Origin: Pusillimonas sp. MFBS29
GTDB taxonomy: Bacteria > Pseudomonadota > Gammaproteobacteria > Burkholderiales > Burkholderiaceae_B
Direction: 5' to 3'
DNA: 64,000 nucleotides
Assembly (NCBI RefSeq): GCF_020687695.1
Contig: NZ_JAJEWL010000007.1
Location: 124,001-188,000 of the forward strand
In this document: positions 57,475-64,000 of the stretch, piece by piece
How positions within the stretch are numbered: position 1 is the first letter of the stretch
Layout: the number at the start of each line of letters is the position of its first letter
The notes under the pieces: generated by a model
What the model saw: the letters and a program-made list of their open reading frames with translations, nothing else
Databases searched by the model: none
Told to the model about the DNA's origin: nothing
Made by a program: the position numbers and the translations under genes

Positions 57475-58626
57475 TTAATGGAAAAATTTGTCGAGTTGGT
57501 AGCCGTTCACTTTTGCTTCCTTCATCACGATCGGCACCTCAATGGATATTTCGCTTCCGGCCCTGAATGGCCCGCTCAGGATCTCCGCCGGCAAATAGCT
57601 TTGAGGCGGAAGGTTCTTTCGCGCCACACGGGTACCCGACAAATCGGTCAGATCCAGCACCAGCGTGGGCCATTCCTGCGGTTTGTCGTAGTTGTTGCGC
57701 AGAACCAGCTGCAGCAACATGACTGGTGCGTCATCACCCTTGGCCGCAGCATCAGGCGCCGCCGCCGCGACCGCGGCAGCCGGGGTTCCGGACCGCAATG
57801 AAGAACTCATGATGGCAATCTGGTCTATCTGCCGCGCATAAGGAATCCGGCATTCAAGCGAAACGCATGCGTTCTCCAGCACCGGGCGCAAAGCCGGCAC
57901 ATTGTTGGCGATCGGAGCCCGGTAAACATAAACCAGCTGCGCCAGCAGAAGCAGCACACCCAGTAATACAAGCACGCCCCACAGCAACCGGCCCATGCTG
58001 CCGCGATGCGCGCCATCATGCTCGAGCGCAGAAGCACCGCGCGCTTTATCGGGATGCCGCGACCCGCCACTATCGCGCCGGGGTTCGACGTAAAGCCCTG
58101 ATACACGGAGTTCCTCACGACCATCGCGGCTGTGAACCACGGGATCAACAGACTCTGCGGCGGCGGAATGCACGGAACCCAAGGTCGGTTCGGGCCTGGT
58201 CCTGTCATGTCCCTCGCCCAGATGAAATGCAGGCGCCGGACCCGAAGCCTGCGTTGAGTTATCGTCTGGTGTTGAAATGGTAAAGGCGGAATCTGTTTCC
58301 GCCTTGGTGGCCGATATGTGATGCACCGGCTCGTTGGCTGACACGGGACGCTGCCTTAAAACGCTGGGCAGGCTTGGCTCGTGCGAGGTTTGCGTTGTTT
58401 TCGGCACAGCCGGCACTGACGGCAGCGAAGGCTCGTGATGAACGACAGGGTCGCGGGGTGCGGCTGGCGAGGCTGTGGCCCCGGCCCCTGTAGATACCAC
58501 CGCCTCGTATCCGTCAAAAATATGGGCGCATTTGACGCAACGGATATAGCCCTTGCGCAGCTGCAGCTGTGCAAGGCTGGCGGAAAACGTAGTGCCGCAT
58601 TCGGGGCAGCGCGTGGTCAGATCCAT
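57475..58626 (-). CDS. Zinc-ribbon and DUF3426 domain protein
   Basis: The 383-residue protein begins with an MJ0042-type zinc finger (TRCPECGTTF ... IRCVKCAHIF, residues 5-40), a long low-complexity Pro/Ser/Thr-rich stretch (about 45-205), one transmembrane helix (about 210-232, LLWGVLVLLGVLLLLAQLVY) and a C-terminal DUF3426 domain with PALRPVLENACVSLECRIPY. The N-terminus would be cytoplasmic and DUF3426 periplasmic. The function is unknown; the link to prmA is conserved in betaproteobacteria. Confidence 0.88.
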   Translation of the reverse strand: MDLTTRCPECGTTFSASLAQLQLRKGYIRCVKCAHIFDGYEAVVSTGAGATASPAAPRDPVVHHEPSLPSVPAVPKTTQTSHEPSLPSVLRQRPVSANEPVHHISATKAETDSAFTISTPDDNSTQASGPAPAFHLGEGHDRTRPEPTLGSVHSAAAESVDPVVHSRDGREELRVSGLYVEPRRDSGGSRHPDKARGASALEHDGAHRGSMGRLLWGVLVLLGVLLLLAQLVYVYRAPIANNVPALRPVLENACVSLECRIPYARQIDQIAIMSSSLRSGTPAAAVAAAAPDAAAKGDDAPVMLLQLVLRNNYDKPQEWPTLVLDLTDLSGTRVARKNLPPQSYLPAEILSGPFRAGSEISIEVPIVMKEAKVNGYQLDKFFH

Positions 58627-58650
58627 AAGCGTAAAAAATGAGCAGTGCGC

Positions 58651-59571
58651 TCAGGCAAGACGGTGTCCGTGCAAGCATACCCAGCCGTCGCGGGCCTGCC
58701 ATACTTCCATGGTCAGCCAGGGAGCATAGGCTTGCGCAACTTCGGCGGCCTGGCGCTCAAGGACTCCGGAAAGCACCAGATGGCCACCAGGCTGAACACG
58801 GTTCGACAGCATGGGCGCCAGCAACTTCAAGGGGCTGGACAGAATGTTCGCCACGACCAATTGATACTGCCCGTCGGGAAGATCGTTGGGCAGCATGGCC
58901 TTGAGCGACACCTGATTCACCTCTGCATTGTAACGGGTCGATTGCACCGCCTGCTCGTCGATATCGACGGCATGCGTGTCGCCCGCGCCCAGCTTCCTGG
59001 CGGCGATCGCCAGTATGCCGGAACCGCAGCCGTAATCGAGCAGCGTTTCCTGACCCTGCACATGAGCCGACAGCCATTCCAGACACAGATGCGTAGTGGG
59101 GTGGCTGCCCGTGCCAAAGGCCAGGCCTGGATCAAGCTCTATATGAATGGCACCACCGGCTTCATCTTGCCTGGCCGGCACATCGGGACTGTCACGATGC
59201 CAGCTTGGCACGATCCAGATGCGTTCCCCCACCTGTATAGGCTGGAACTGGGATTGCGTCAGACGAACCCAGTCGGCATCTGGAACATCGCGGGTGCTCC
59301 ATTGGCCGTTCTGATATTCATCGTAGCCCGCATCACACAGCTGCTCGACAACCTGAGCCGGATCGAGACCGTCGGGCAGCAATGCCACCAGCAGGTTCCG
59401 GTCCCAGGCCTGCACCTCGGGCTCAAGCCCCGGCTCGCCAAAGAGCGGACGCTCGGCATCGGTATCGCCGTCAGCATCTTCAACTGAAACCGACAGCACG
59501 CCGGCTTCAAGCAAAAGATCGGACAAGGCCTCGGCATGCGCCTCGGGACAATTGAGCACGAGTTCGCGCAT
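58651..59571 (-). CDS. prmA: Ribosomal protein L11 methyltransferase
   Basis: The 306-residue enzyme methylates L11 at several amino groups. The N-terminal substrate-recognition domain (about 1-100, ELVLNCPEAHAEALSDLLLE) is followed by a linker and a class I methyltransferase domain with FGTGSHPTTHLCLEWL, LDYGCGSGILAIAA and VVANILSSPLKLLAP. It follows accC by 11 bases, a usual order. Confidence 0.96.
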   Translation of the reverse strand: MRELVLNCPEAHAEALSDLLLEAGVLSVSVEDADGDTDAERPLFGEPGLEPEVQAWDRNLLVALLPDGLDPAQVVEQLCDAGYDEYQNGQWSTRDVPDADWVRLTQSQFQPIQVGERIWIVPSWHRDSPDVPARQDEAGGAIHIELDPGLAFGTGSHPTTHLCLEWLSAHVQGQETLLDYGCGSGILAIAARKLGAGDTHAVDIDEQAVQSTRYNAEVNQVSLKAMLPNDLPDGQYQLVVANILSSPLKLLAPMLSNRVQPGGHLVLSGVLERQAAEVAQAYAPWLTMEVWQARDGWVCLHGHRLA

Positions 59572-59582
59572 GGTGTTCTTCC

Positions 59583-60929
59583 TTACGGCCGCTGCGAGAG
59601 CTTGTGCTCCAGGTAGTGAATGCTGGTACCGCCTTCGACAAAGCGTGCGTCGTGCATGAGCTCGCGATGCAGCAGAATATTGGTTTGCACCCCTTCCACG
59701 ACCATTTCAGACAAGGCGATTTCCATGCGTGCGATAGCCTGCTCGCGCGAGTCGCCATAGGTAATGAGCTTGGCGATCATGGAGTCGTAGTTGGGCGGTA
59801 CCGTATAGCCGGTAAAGACGTGAGAATCCATACGCACCCCGGGCCCACCCGGCGTGTGCCAGTTGGTGATGCGGCCAGGACTGGGCGTGAACTTGAATGG
59901 GTCTTCCGCGTTGATGCGGCACTCTATGGCGTGTCCGCGGAACTCGATGTCGCGCTGACGCAAGAGGAATTTTTCGCCGGCAGCGATCTTGATCTGCTGC
60001 TGCACCAGATCCAGCCCGGTAATCATTTCGGTCACCGTGTGCTCAACCTGAATGCGGGTATTCATTTCTATGAAGAAAAACTCGCCGTTTTCATACAGGA
60101 ACTCGAAGGTACCCGCACCGCGATAATTCATCTTGCGGCAGGCTTCGGCGCAACGCTCGCCGATGCGCTCGATGAGACGTCGCGAAATGCCTGGGGCCGG
60201 CGCCTCTTCAATGACTTTCTGGTGACGCCGCTGCATGGAACAATCGCGCTCGCCCAGCCAGACGGCATTGCGCCCGCCATCGGCCAGCACCTGAATTTCG
60301 ATATGGCGCGGGTTCTCAAGGAACTTCTCCATATAGACTTCAGGATTGTTAAACGCTGCGCCCGCCTCGTTACGCGTCATGGCGACTGCGTTGATCAAGG
60401 CGGCTTCGGTGTAGACCACGCGCATGCCGCGACCACCACCGCCACCCGCCGCCTTGATGATGACCGGATAGCCAACCTCGCGCGCGGTGCGCAGAATCTC
60501 TTCGGGGTCTTCGGACAAGGCGCCTTCCGAACCGGGCACGACCGGCACACCGGCATCTATCATGGCCCTCTTGGCACAAACCTTGTCGCCCATGGTGCGT
60601 ATGGATTCGGGACGAGGGCCGATGAAAACGAAACCGCTCTTTTCCACACGCTCGGCAAAGTCGGCGTTTTCTGCCAGAAAACCGTAGCCGGGATGGATGG
60701 CTTCGGCATCGGTGACCTCGGCCGCCGAAATAATGGCTGGCATGTTCAGATAGCTGTCGCGTGCCGGAGCCGGTCCTATGCATACCGACTCATCGGCCAG
60801 ACGCACATACTTGGCTTCGCGATCAGCTTCGGAATGAACGACTACCGTCTTGACGCCCAGCTCGCGACATGCGCGCTGAATGCGCAAGGCGATTTCGCCA
60901 CGATTGGCTATGAGGATTTTATCAAACAT
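59583..60929 (-). CDS. accC: Acetyl-CoA carboxylase, biotin carboxylase subunit
   Basis: The 448-residue ATP-grasp enzyme carboxylates the biotin of AccB, the first half of acetyl-CoA carboxylation. It shows [19 protein letters not shown] at the start, the glycine-rich ATP loop [15 protein letters not shown], and [19 protein letters not shown]. The length matches E. coli AccC. It starts 3 bases after the accB stop. Confidence 0.98.
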   Translation of the reverse strand: MFDKILIANRGEIALRIQRACRELGVKTVVVHSEADREAKYVRLADESVCIGPAPARDSYLNMPAIISAAEVTDAEAIHPGYGFLAENADFAERVEKSGFVFIGPRPESIRTMGDKVCAKRAMIDAGVPVVPGSEGALSEDPEEILRTAREVGYPVIIKAAGGGGGRGMRVVYTEAALINAVAMTRNEAGAAFNNPEVYMEKFLENPRHIEIQVLADGGRNAVWLGERDCSMQRRHQKVIEEAPAPGISRRLIERIGERCAEACRKMNYRGAGTFEFLYENGEFFFIEMNTRIQVEHTVTEMITGLDLVQQQIKIAAGEKFLLRQRDIEFRGHAIECRINAEDPFKFTPSPGRITNWHTPGGPGVRMDSHVFTGYTVPPNYDSMIAKLITYGDSREQAIARMEIALSEMVVEGVQTNILLHRELMHDARFVEGGTSIHYLEHKLSQRP

Positions 60930-60932
60930 GGT

Positions 60933-61385
60933 TTAACCAATAATGAACAGGGGTTGACCATATTCAACAGGCTCGCCGTTCTCGACCAGGATTTCCTTGA
61001 TCACACCCGACTTGTCGGCTTCGATCTCGTTGAGCAGCTTCATGGCCTCGATAATGCACAGAGGCTCGCCTTCCTTGACGGCCTGGCCCACTTCCACGAA
61101 GGGCGATGCGCCGGGATTGGGTGCCCGGTAGAAGGTACCCACCATGGGTGCCTTGACGGCGTGACCGGACGGCGCTGCGGGGGCAGCGGGCGCGGCGGCG
61201 GCTGCAGGAGCAGCTGCCGGCGCCGCAACTGGCGCGGCTGCCTCAGGAACGGCGTAGGCAACAGGTTGCACGGATTGCGAGAATTTGACGATTCTGACTT
61301 TGCCTTCGCCCTCGGTAATTTCCAGCTCGGCAATACCCGAATCTGCAACGAGGTCAATCAAGGTTTTCAGTTTTCTAAGATCCAT
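60933..61385 (-). CDS. accB: Biotin carboxyl carrier protein of acetyl-CoA carboxylase
   Basis: The 150-residue carrier begins [13 protein letters not shown], followed by an Ala/Pro-rich linker (about 48-75) and a biotinyl domain in which K116 of [13 protein letters not shown] is the biotin acceptor. The ATG at 61385 is preceded by GGGAAG and fits the universal AccB N-terminus, so the frame start at 61403 is not used. Confidence 0.97.
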   Translation of the reverse strand: MDLRKLKTLIDLVADSGIAELEITEGEGKVRIVKFSQSVQPVAYAVPEAAAPVAAPAAAPAAAAAPAAPAAPSGHAVKAPMVGTFYRAPNPGASPFVEVGQAVKEGEPLCIIEAMKLLNEIEADKSGVIKEILVENGEPVEYGQPLFIIG

Positions 61386-61467
61386 ACGAACTTCCCGTGA
61401 CATCGCTCTGTCACCATGGTACAGGGCGAGTGTTGTTAGTTGAAAAATTAAAAATGCGTTCTTGTGG

Positions 61468-61902
61468 CTAGTTGCTTAAAGCATAGCGTAAGGCTGCTTC
61501 ATAACCGAAAGAACCCAGCCCCGCAATCACGCCTTGTGCCGTATCGGCCAGATAGGAATGATGGCGGAAGGATTCCCGTTTGTGCACATTGGACAAATGT
61601 ATTTCGACAAAAGGAACAGCTACGGCAGCCAGTGCATCACGCAGCGCAACGCTGGTATGTGTGTACGCCGCCGCATTGATAATGATGAAATCAGTCTGGT
61701 CGTTACGGGCGGCCTGTACCCGGTCGACCAGCTCACCTTCGTGATTGCTTTGGAAAGCAGTAAGCACGGCACCTTTTTCAGTAGCCAGTTGCGACAAATG
61801 TTGATTGATATCCGCCAGGGTTTGCCGACCGTAGATATCTGGCTCGCGTGTACCGAGCAGGTTCAGGTTAGGGCCGTGCAAAACGAGGATGTGCTGCGCC
61901 AT
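61468..61902 (-). CDS. aroQ: 3-dehydroquinate dehydratase, type II
   Basis: The 144-residue enzyme converts 3-dehydroquinate to 3-dehydroshikimate in aromatic amino acid synthesis. It shows [18 protein letters not shown] with the catalytic Tyr further in, [20 protein letters not shown], and [18 protein letters not shown]. It lies 82 bases upstream of accB, the usual aroQ-accB-accC order. Confidence 0.97.
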   Translation of the reverse strand: MAQHILVLHGPNLNLLGTREPDIYGRQTLADINQHLSQLATEKGAVLTAFQSNHEGELVDRVQAARNDQTDFIIINAAAYTHTSVALRDALAAVAVPFVEIHLSNVHKRESFRHHSYLADTAQGVIAGLGSFGYEAALRYALSN

Positions 61903-62018
61903 GGCAAATTTTTTGTGAAGACAGATCGTCTTTTTACGCTAAATGGCGGCATTTGTCCATTAAAGCCTAGTAAATCCAAGCTGCATTCCGTAATGTTTGC
62001 ATCGCGCGGGCGACACGG

Positions 62019-62519
62019 TCAGCGCATGCCGGCGAGATAGTCGTCGAGCTCCTGGGGCTTGATCTGCCCGAGTATTTTCGTGGAAATCTGGCCTTTTTCG
62101 TCGAAAACAACCGTAAAAGGCAGGCCACCGTTCTTGTTGCCCAGATCACGCATCTGCTTGATGCCTGCATGGCCGGCAACCAGCAGCGGATAGCTGACCT
62201 GCACCTTCTGGATGAACTTCTCGACATTCTTGGCCGTGTCTACAGCCAGCCCGACGAAATGCACCGAAGTATGCTTTTGATGCAACGCATCAAGATCAGG
62301 CATCTCTTTGACGCACGGCGGACACCAGGTCGCCCAGAAATTCAGCACCAGTGGCTTGCCCAGATACTGCGTGAGCTCGATTTGCCCGCCCTGCAGGTCG
62401 GGATAGGTGTGGCCGTAGAAGGGGTCGGTGGCGGCGTGGGCCTGCCAGACGGGCCCGAGCAGCCCGGCAGCGCCTGCCACAGCAGCTGCGGCCTGGCGCA
62501 GAAATATTCGCCGTGTCAT
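62019..62519 (-). CDS. TlpA-like periplasmic thiol-disulfide oxidoreductase
   Basis: The 166-residue thioredoxin-fold protein has a twin-arginine-type signal (MTRRIFLRQAAAAVAGAAG), cleaved near QAHA, and the redox motif WCPPC in LNFWATWCPPCVKEMPDL, with the cis-Pro in GLPFTVVFDEKG. It would keep periplasmic cysteines reduced, for instance in cytochrome c maturation. It is divergent from mpl. Confidence 0.92.
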   Translation of the reverse strand: MTRRIFLRQAAAAVAGAAGLLGPVWQAHAATDPFYGHTYPDLQGGQIELTQYLGKPLVLNFWATWCPPCVKEMPDLDALHQKHTSVHFVGLAVDTAKNVEKFIQKVQVSYPLLVAGHAGIKQMRDLGNKNGGLPFTVVFDEKGQISTKILGQIKPQELDDYLAGMR

Positions 62520-62616
62520 GGTAATAGGTGTCCGGTAAAGGTCAATCAGCCTGTTGATGATAGCACCCCCTCAACTGGGCGGCCAGAATCACTACAATAA
62601 GCCCCGGAGGATAGAA

Positions 62617-63975
62617 ATGCATCTACATATACTTGGGATCTGCGGCACCTTTATGGGTGGACTGGCACTGATCGCCCGCTCCGCGGGACACACCGTAACA
62701 GGCTGCGACGCCGGCGTGTACCCTCCCATGAGCACCCAATTGCAAGAGCAGGGCATACGGCTGACAGAAGGCTTCGAGGCCGACCAGCTTGCGCTCAAGC
62801 CCGACCTGTTCGTTGTGGGTAACGTGGTAACCCGCGGCAATCCCCTGATGGAAGCCATCCTGGACCAGGGGCTGCCCTATACGTCGGGGCCGCAGTGGCT
62901 GGGCGAGCATGTGCTGCAGGGCCAGCATGTGCTGGCCGTTGCCGGCACTCACGGCAAAACCACAACCAGCTCGATGCTTGCATGGATACTCGAGCATGCC
63001 GGCCGGCAACCCAATTTCCTGATCGGCGGCATTGCCGATGACCTGCAGGTTTCCGCACGCTATCAGGCCGACCGATCCTTGTTCGTGATCGAAGCGGATG
63101 AATACGATACTGCCTTCTTCGACAAGCGTTCCAAGTTCGTCCACTACCGTCCTCGCACGGCAATCCTGAACAACCTTGAGTTCGACCATGCCGACATCTT
63201 TCCCGACCTGGCCGCTATAGAAACCCAGTTCCATCATCTTGTGCGCACCATTGCGTCGCAGGGTCGCATCATACGTCCCGCCATTGACACCGCACTGGAC
63301 AGCGTACTGGCCCGAGGCTGCTGGACCCCGGTCCAGACTTTTGGTCCCGATGGTCTGTGGCAGGCCCATGTCGGCGACCACGCCAGCCATTTCGAGGTCA
63401 CGCGCCAGGATGACCTTATCGGCACCATCACCTGGTCGCTTACCGGCCCGCACAACCGGATGAATGCGCTGGCCGCCCTGGCTGCCGCAGAGCACCTGGG
63501 CATCAGCCCCGAGGCCGGTGTCGAAGCTCTGTGCGCATTCAAGGGCGTGAAGCGACGCATGGAGTTACGCGGCACGGTCAATCAGGTTGACGTCTACGAC
63601 GATTTTGCACACCACCCGACTGCCATCGCCACCACACTGGCCGGCTTGCGCAAACAAGTGGGCCAACGGCGGATTCTGGCCGTACTCGAGCCCCGGTCCA
63701 ACACCATGAAGCTGGGCGCAATGGCCTCGCGCCTGCCCGACGCCCTGAGCCAGGCCGATCTGGTCTTTTGTTTCGGGGCCGCCAGCGGCAAGCACGCACT
63801 GGGCTGGGATCCGGACCAGGTGCTGGCGCCGCTGGGTGATCGAGCCTCCAGCTACTCCGATCTGGATAAAATGGTAGATGCCATCTGCCGGACGGCCCAG
63901 CCTGGCGACTCTGTCCTGGTCATGAGCAACGGCGGTTTCGGCGGCATACACCAGAAGCTGTTGAACGGCTTATAA
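62617..63975 (+). CDS. mpl: UDP-N-acetylmuramate:L-alanyl-gamma-D-glutamyl-meso-diaminopimelate ligase
   Basis: The 452-residue Mur-ligase family enzyme reattaches recycled tripeptide to UDP-MurNAc. It begins MHLHILGICGTFMGGLALIA, the ATP-binding P-loop is VAGTHGKTTTSSMLAW, and EADEYDTAFFDKRSKFVHY and YDDFAHHPTAI are family signatures. The ATG at 62617 has a GGAGG site 6 bases upstream; the open frame begins earlier at 62554 but without support. With anmK, mltD and the M23 gene it gives the window four wall-recycling or remodelling enzymes. Confidence 0.96.
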   Translation: MHLHILGICGTFMGGLALIARSAGHTVTGCDAGVYPPMSTQLQEQGIRLTEGFEADQLALKPDLFVVGNVVTRGNPLMEAILDQGLPYTSGPQWLGEHVLQGQHVLAVAGTHGKTTTSSMLAWILEHAGRQPNFLIGGIADDLQVSARYQADRSLFVIEADEYDTAFFDKRSKFVHYRPRTAILNNLEFDHADIFPDLAAIETQFHHLVRTIASQGRIIRPAIDTALDSVLARGCWTPVQTFGPDGLWQAHVGDHASHFEVTRQDDLIGTITWSLTGPHNRMNALAALAAAEHLGISPEAGVEALCAFKGVKRRMELRGTVNQVDVYDDFAHHPTAIATTLAGLRKQVGQRRILAVLEPRSNTMKLGAMASRLPDALSQADLVFCFGAASGKHALGWDPDQVLAPLGDRASSYSDLDKMVDAICRTAQPGDSVLVMSNGGFGGIHQKLLNGL

Positions 63976-64000
63976 GCCCGGGCTTGATGCCCTTCACTAC

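Noticed and set aside
59604-61400. Open frame of about 600 codons on the plus strand
   Set aside because: It is antisense to accC and accB, whose proteins are unmistakable. The long frame follows from GC-rich codon third positions. The same applies to 27715-29040 (glyA), 29895-31064 (tyrS), 31098-32759 (M23 gene) and 43986-45230 (gltX).

Overview
The window is a chromosomal segment of a moderately high-GC betaproteobacterium, most likely family Alcaligenaceae (the Bordetella / Pusillimonas / Advenella neighbourhood). The argument rests on gene content and order: argC-rpsI-rplM, tyrS / M23 peptidase / anmK / erpA, glyA-nrdR-ribD-ribE, accB-accC-prmA with a DUF3426 gene, a lysine/alanine/proline histone H1-like gene, and several TRAP-type binding proteins. 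All intact genes look functional; the only truncated gene is cut by the left edge of the window.

Layout. 1-3544: an RND efflux pump and its adaptor (minus). 3616-7048: rnhA and a YafS-type methyltransferase facing gloB and mltD, a block also known from E. coli. 7076-11983: housekeeping genes (fabI, GST, trhO, an I78 inhibitor lipoprotein, a membrane hydrolase, arfB, a HIT protein). 12291-22642: an accessory catabolic region with a TRAP transporter (dctPQM), an IclR regulator, and a tight four-gene operon encoding the two halves of an ATP-dependent hydantoinase/oxoprolinase-type amidohydrolase plus two class III PLP enzymes. 22713-23616: a VapBC-like toxin-antitoxin operon and tRNA-Ser(GGA). 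23702-36027: GMC oxidoreductase, riboflavin genes with nrdR, glyA, a PEBP protein, tyrS, M23 peptidase, anmK, erpA, a coiled-coil membrane protein, argC. 36211-38516: rpsI-rplM and an orphan Tat-exported TRAP binding protein. 38601-46368: pmbA, darP, a carboxylesterase, a PatZ-like acyl-CoA-synthetase/GNAT protein, gltX, a lipoprotein and an Lrp-type regulator. 46480-49980: a fused indolepyruvate:ferredoxin oxidoreductase. 50279-55185: nrdA, nrdB and the H1-like gene. 55326-63975: YggT, a glycine-zipper lipoprotein, a PfkB kinase, a DUF3426 protein, prmA, accC, accB, aroQ, a TlpA-like thioredoxin and mpl.

How the parts fit. The least described part is the 12.3-22.6 kb cluster. The TRAP genes and the hyuAB-aminotransferase operon lie on either side of the convergent iclR gene and carry the same 12-bp sequence (12240-12251 and 16228-16239) upstream of their first genes, which suggests one IclR regulon. 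A reasonable hypothesis is uptake of a cyclic amide (hydantoin or lactam type), ATP-driven ring opening, then transamination or amino shift; the substrate cannot be read from the sequence. A second regulatory pair within the window is nrdR (27266-27727) and two NrdR-box-like sites 31 bp apart over the nrdA promoter. No CRISPR array, insertion sequence, integrase, prophage or rRNA gene was seen.
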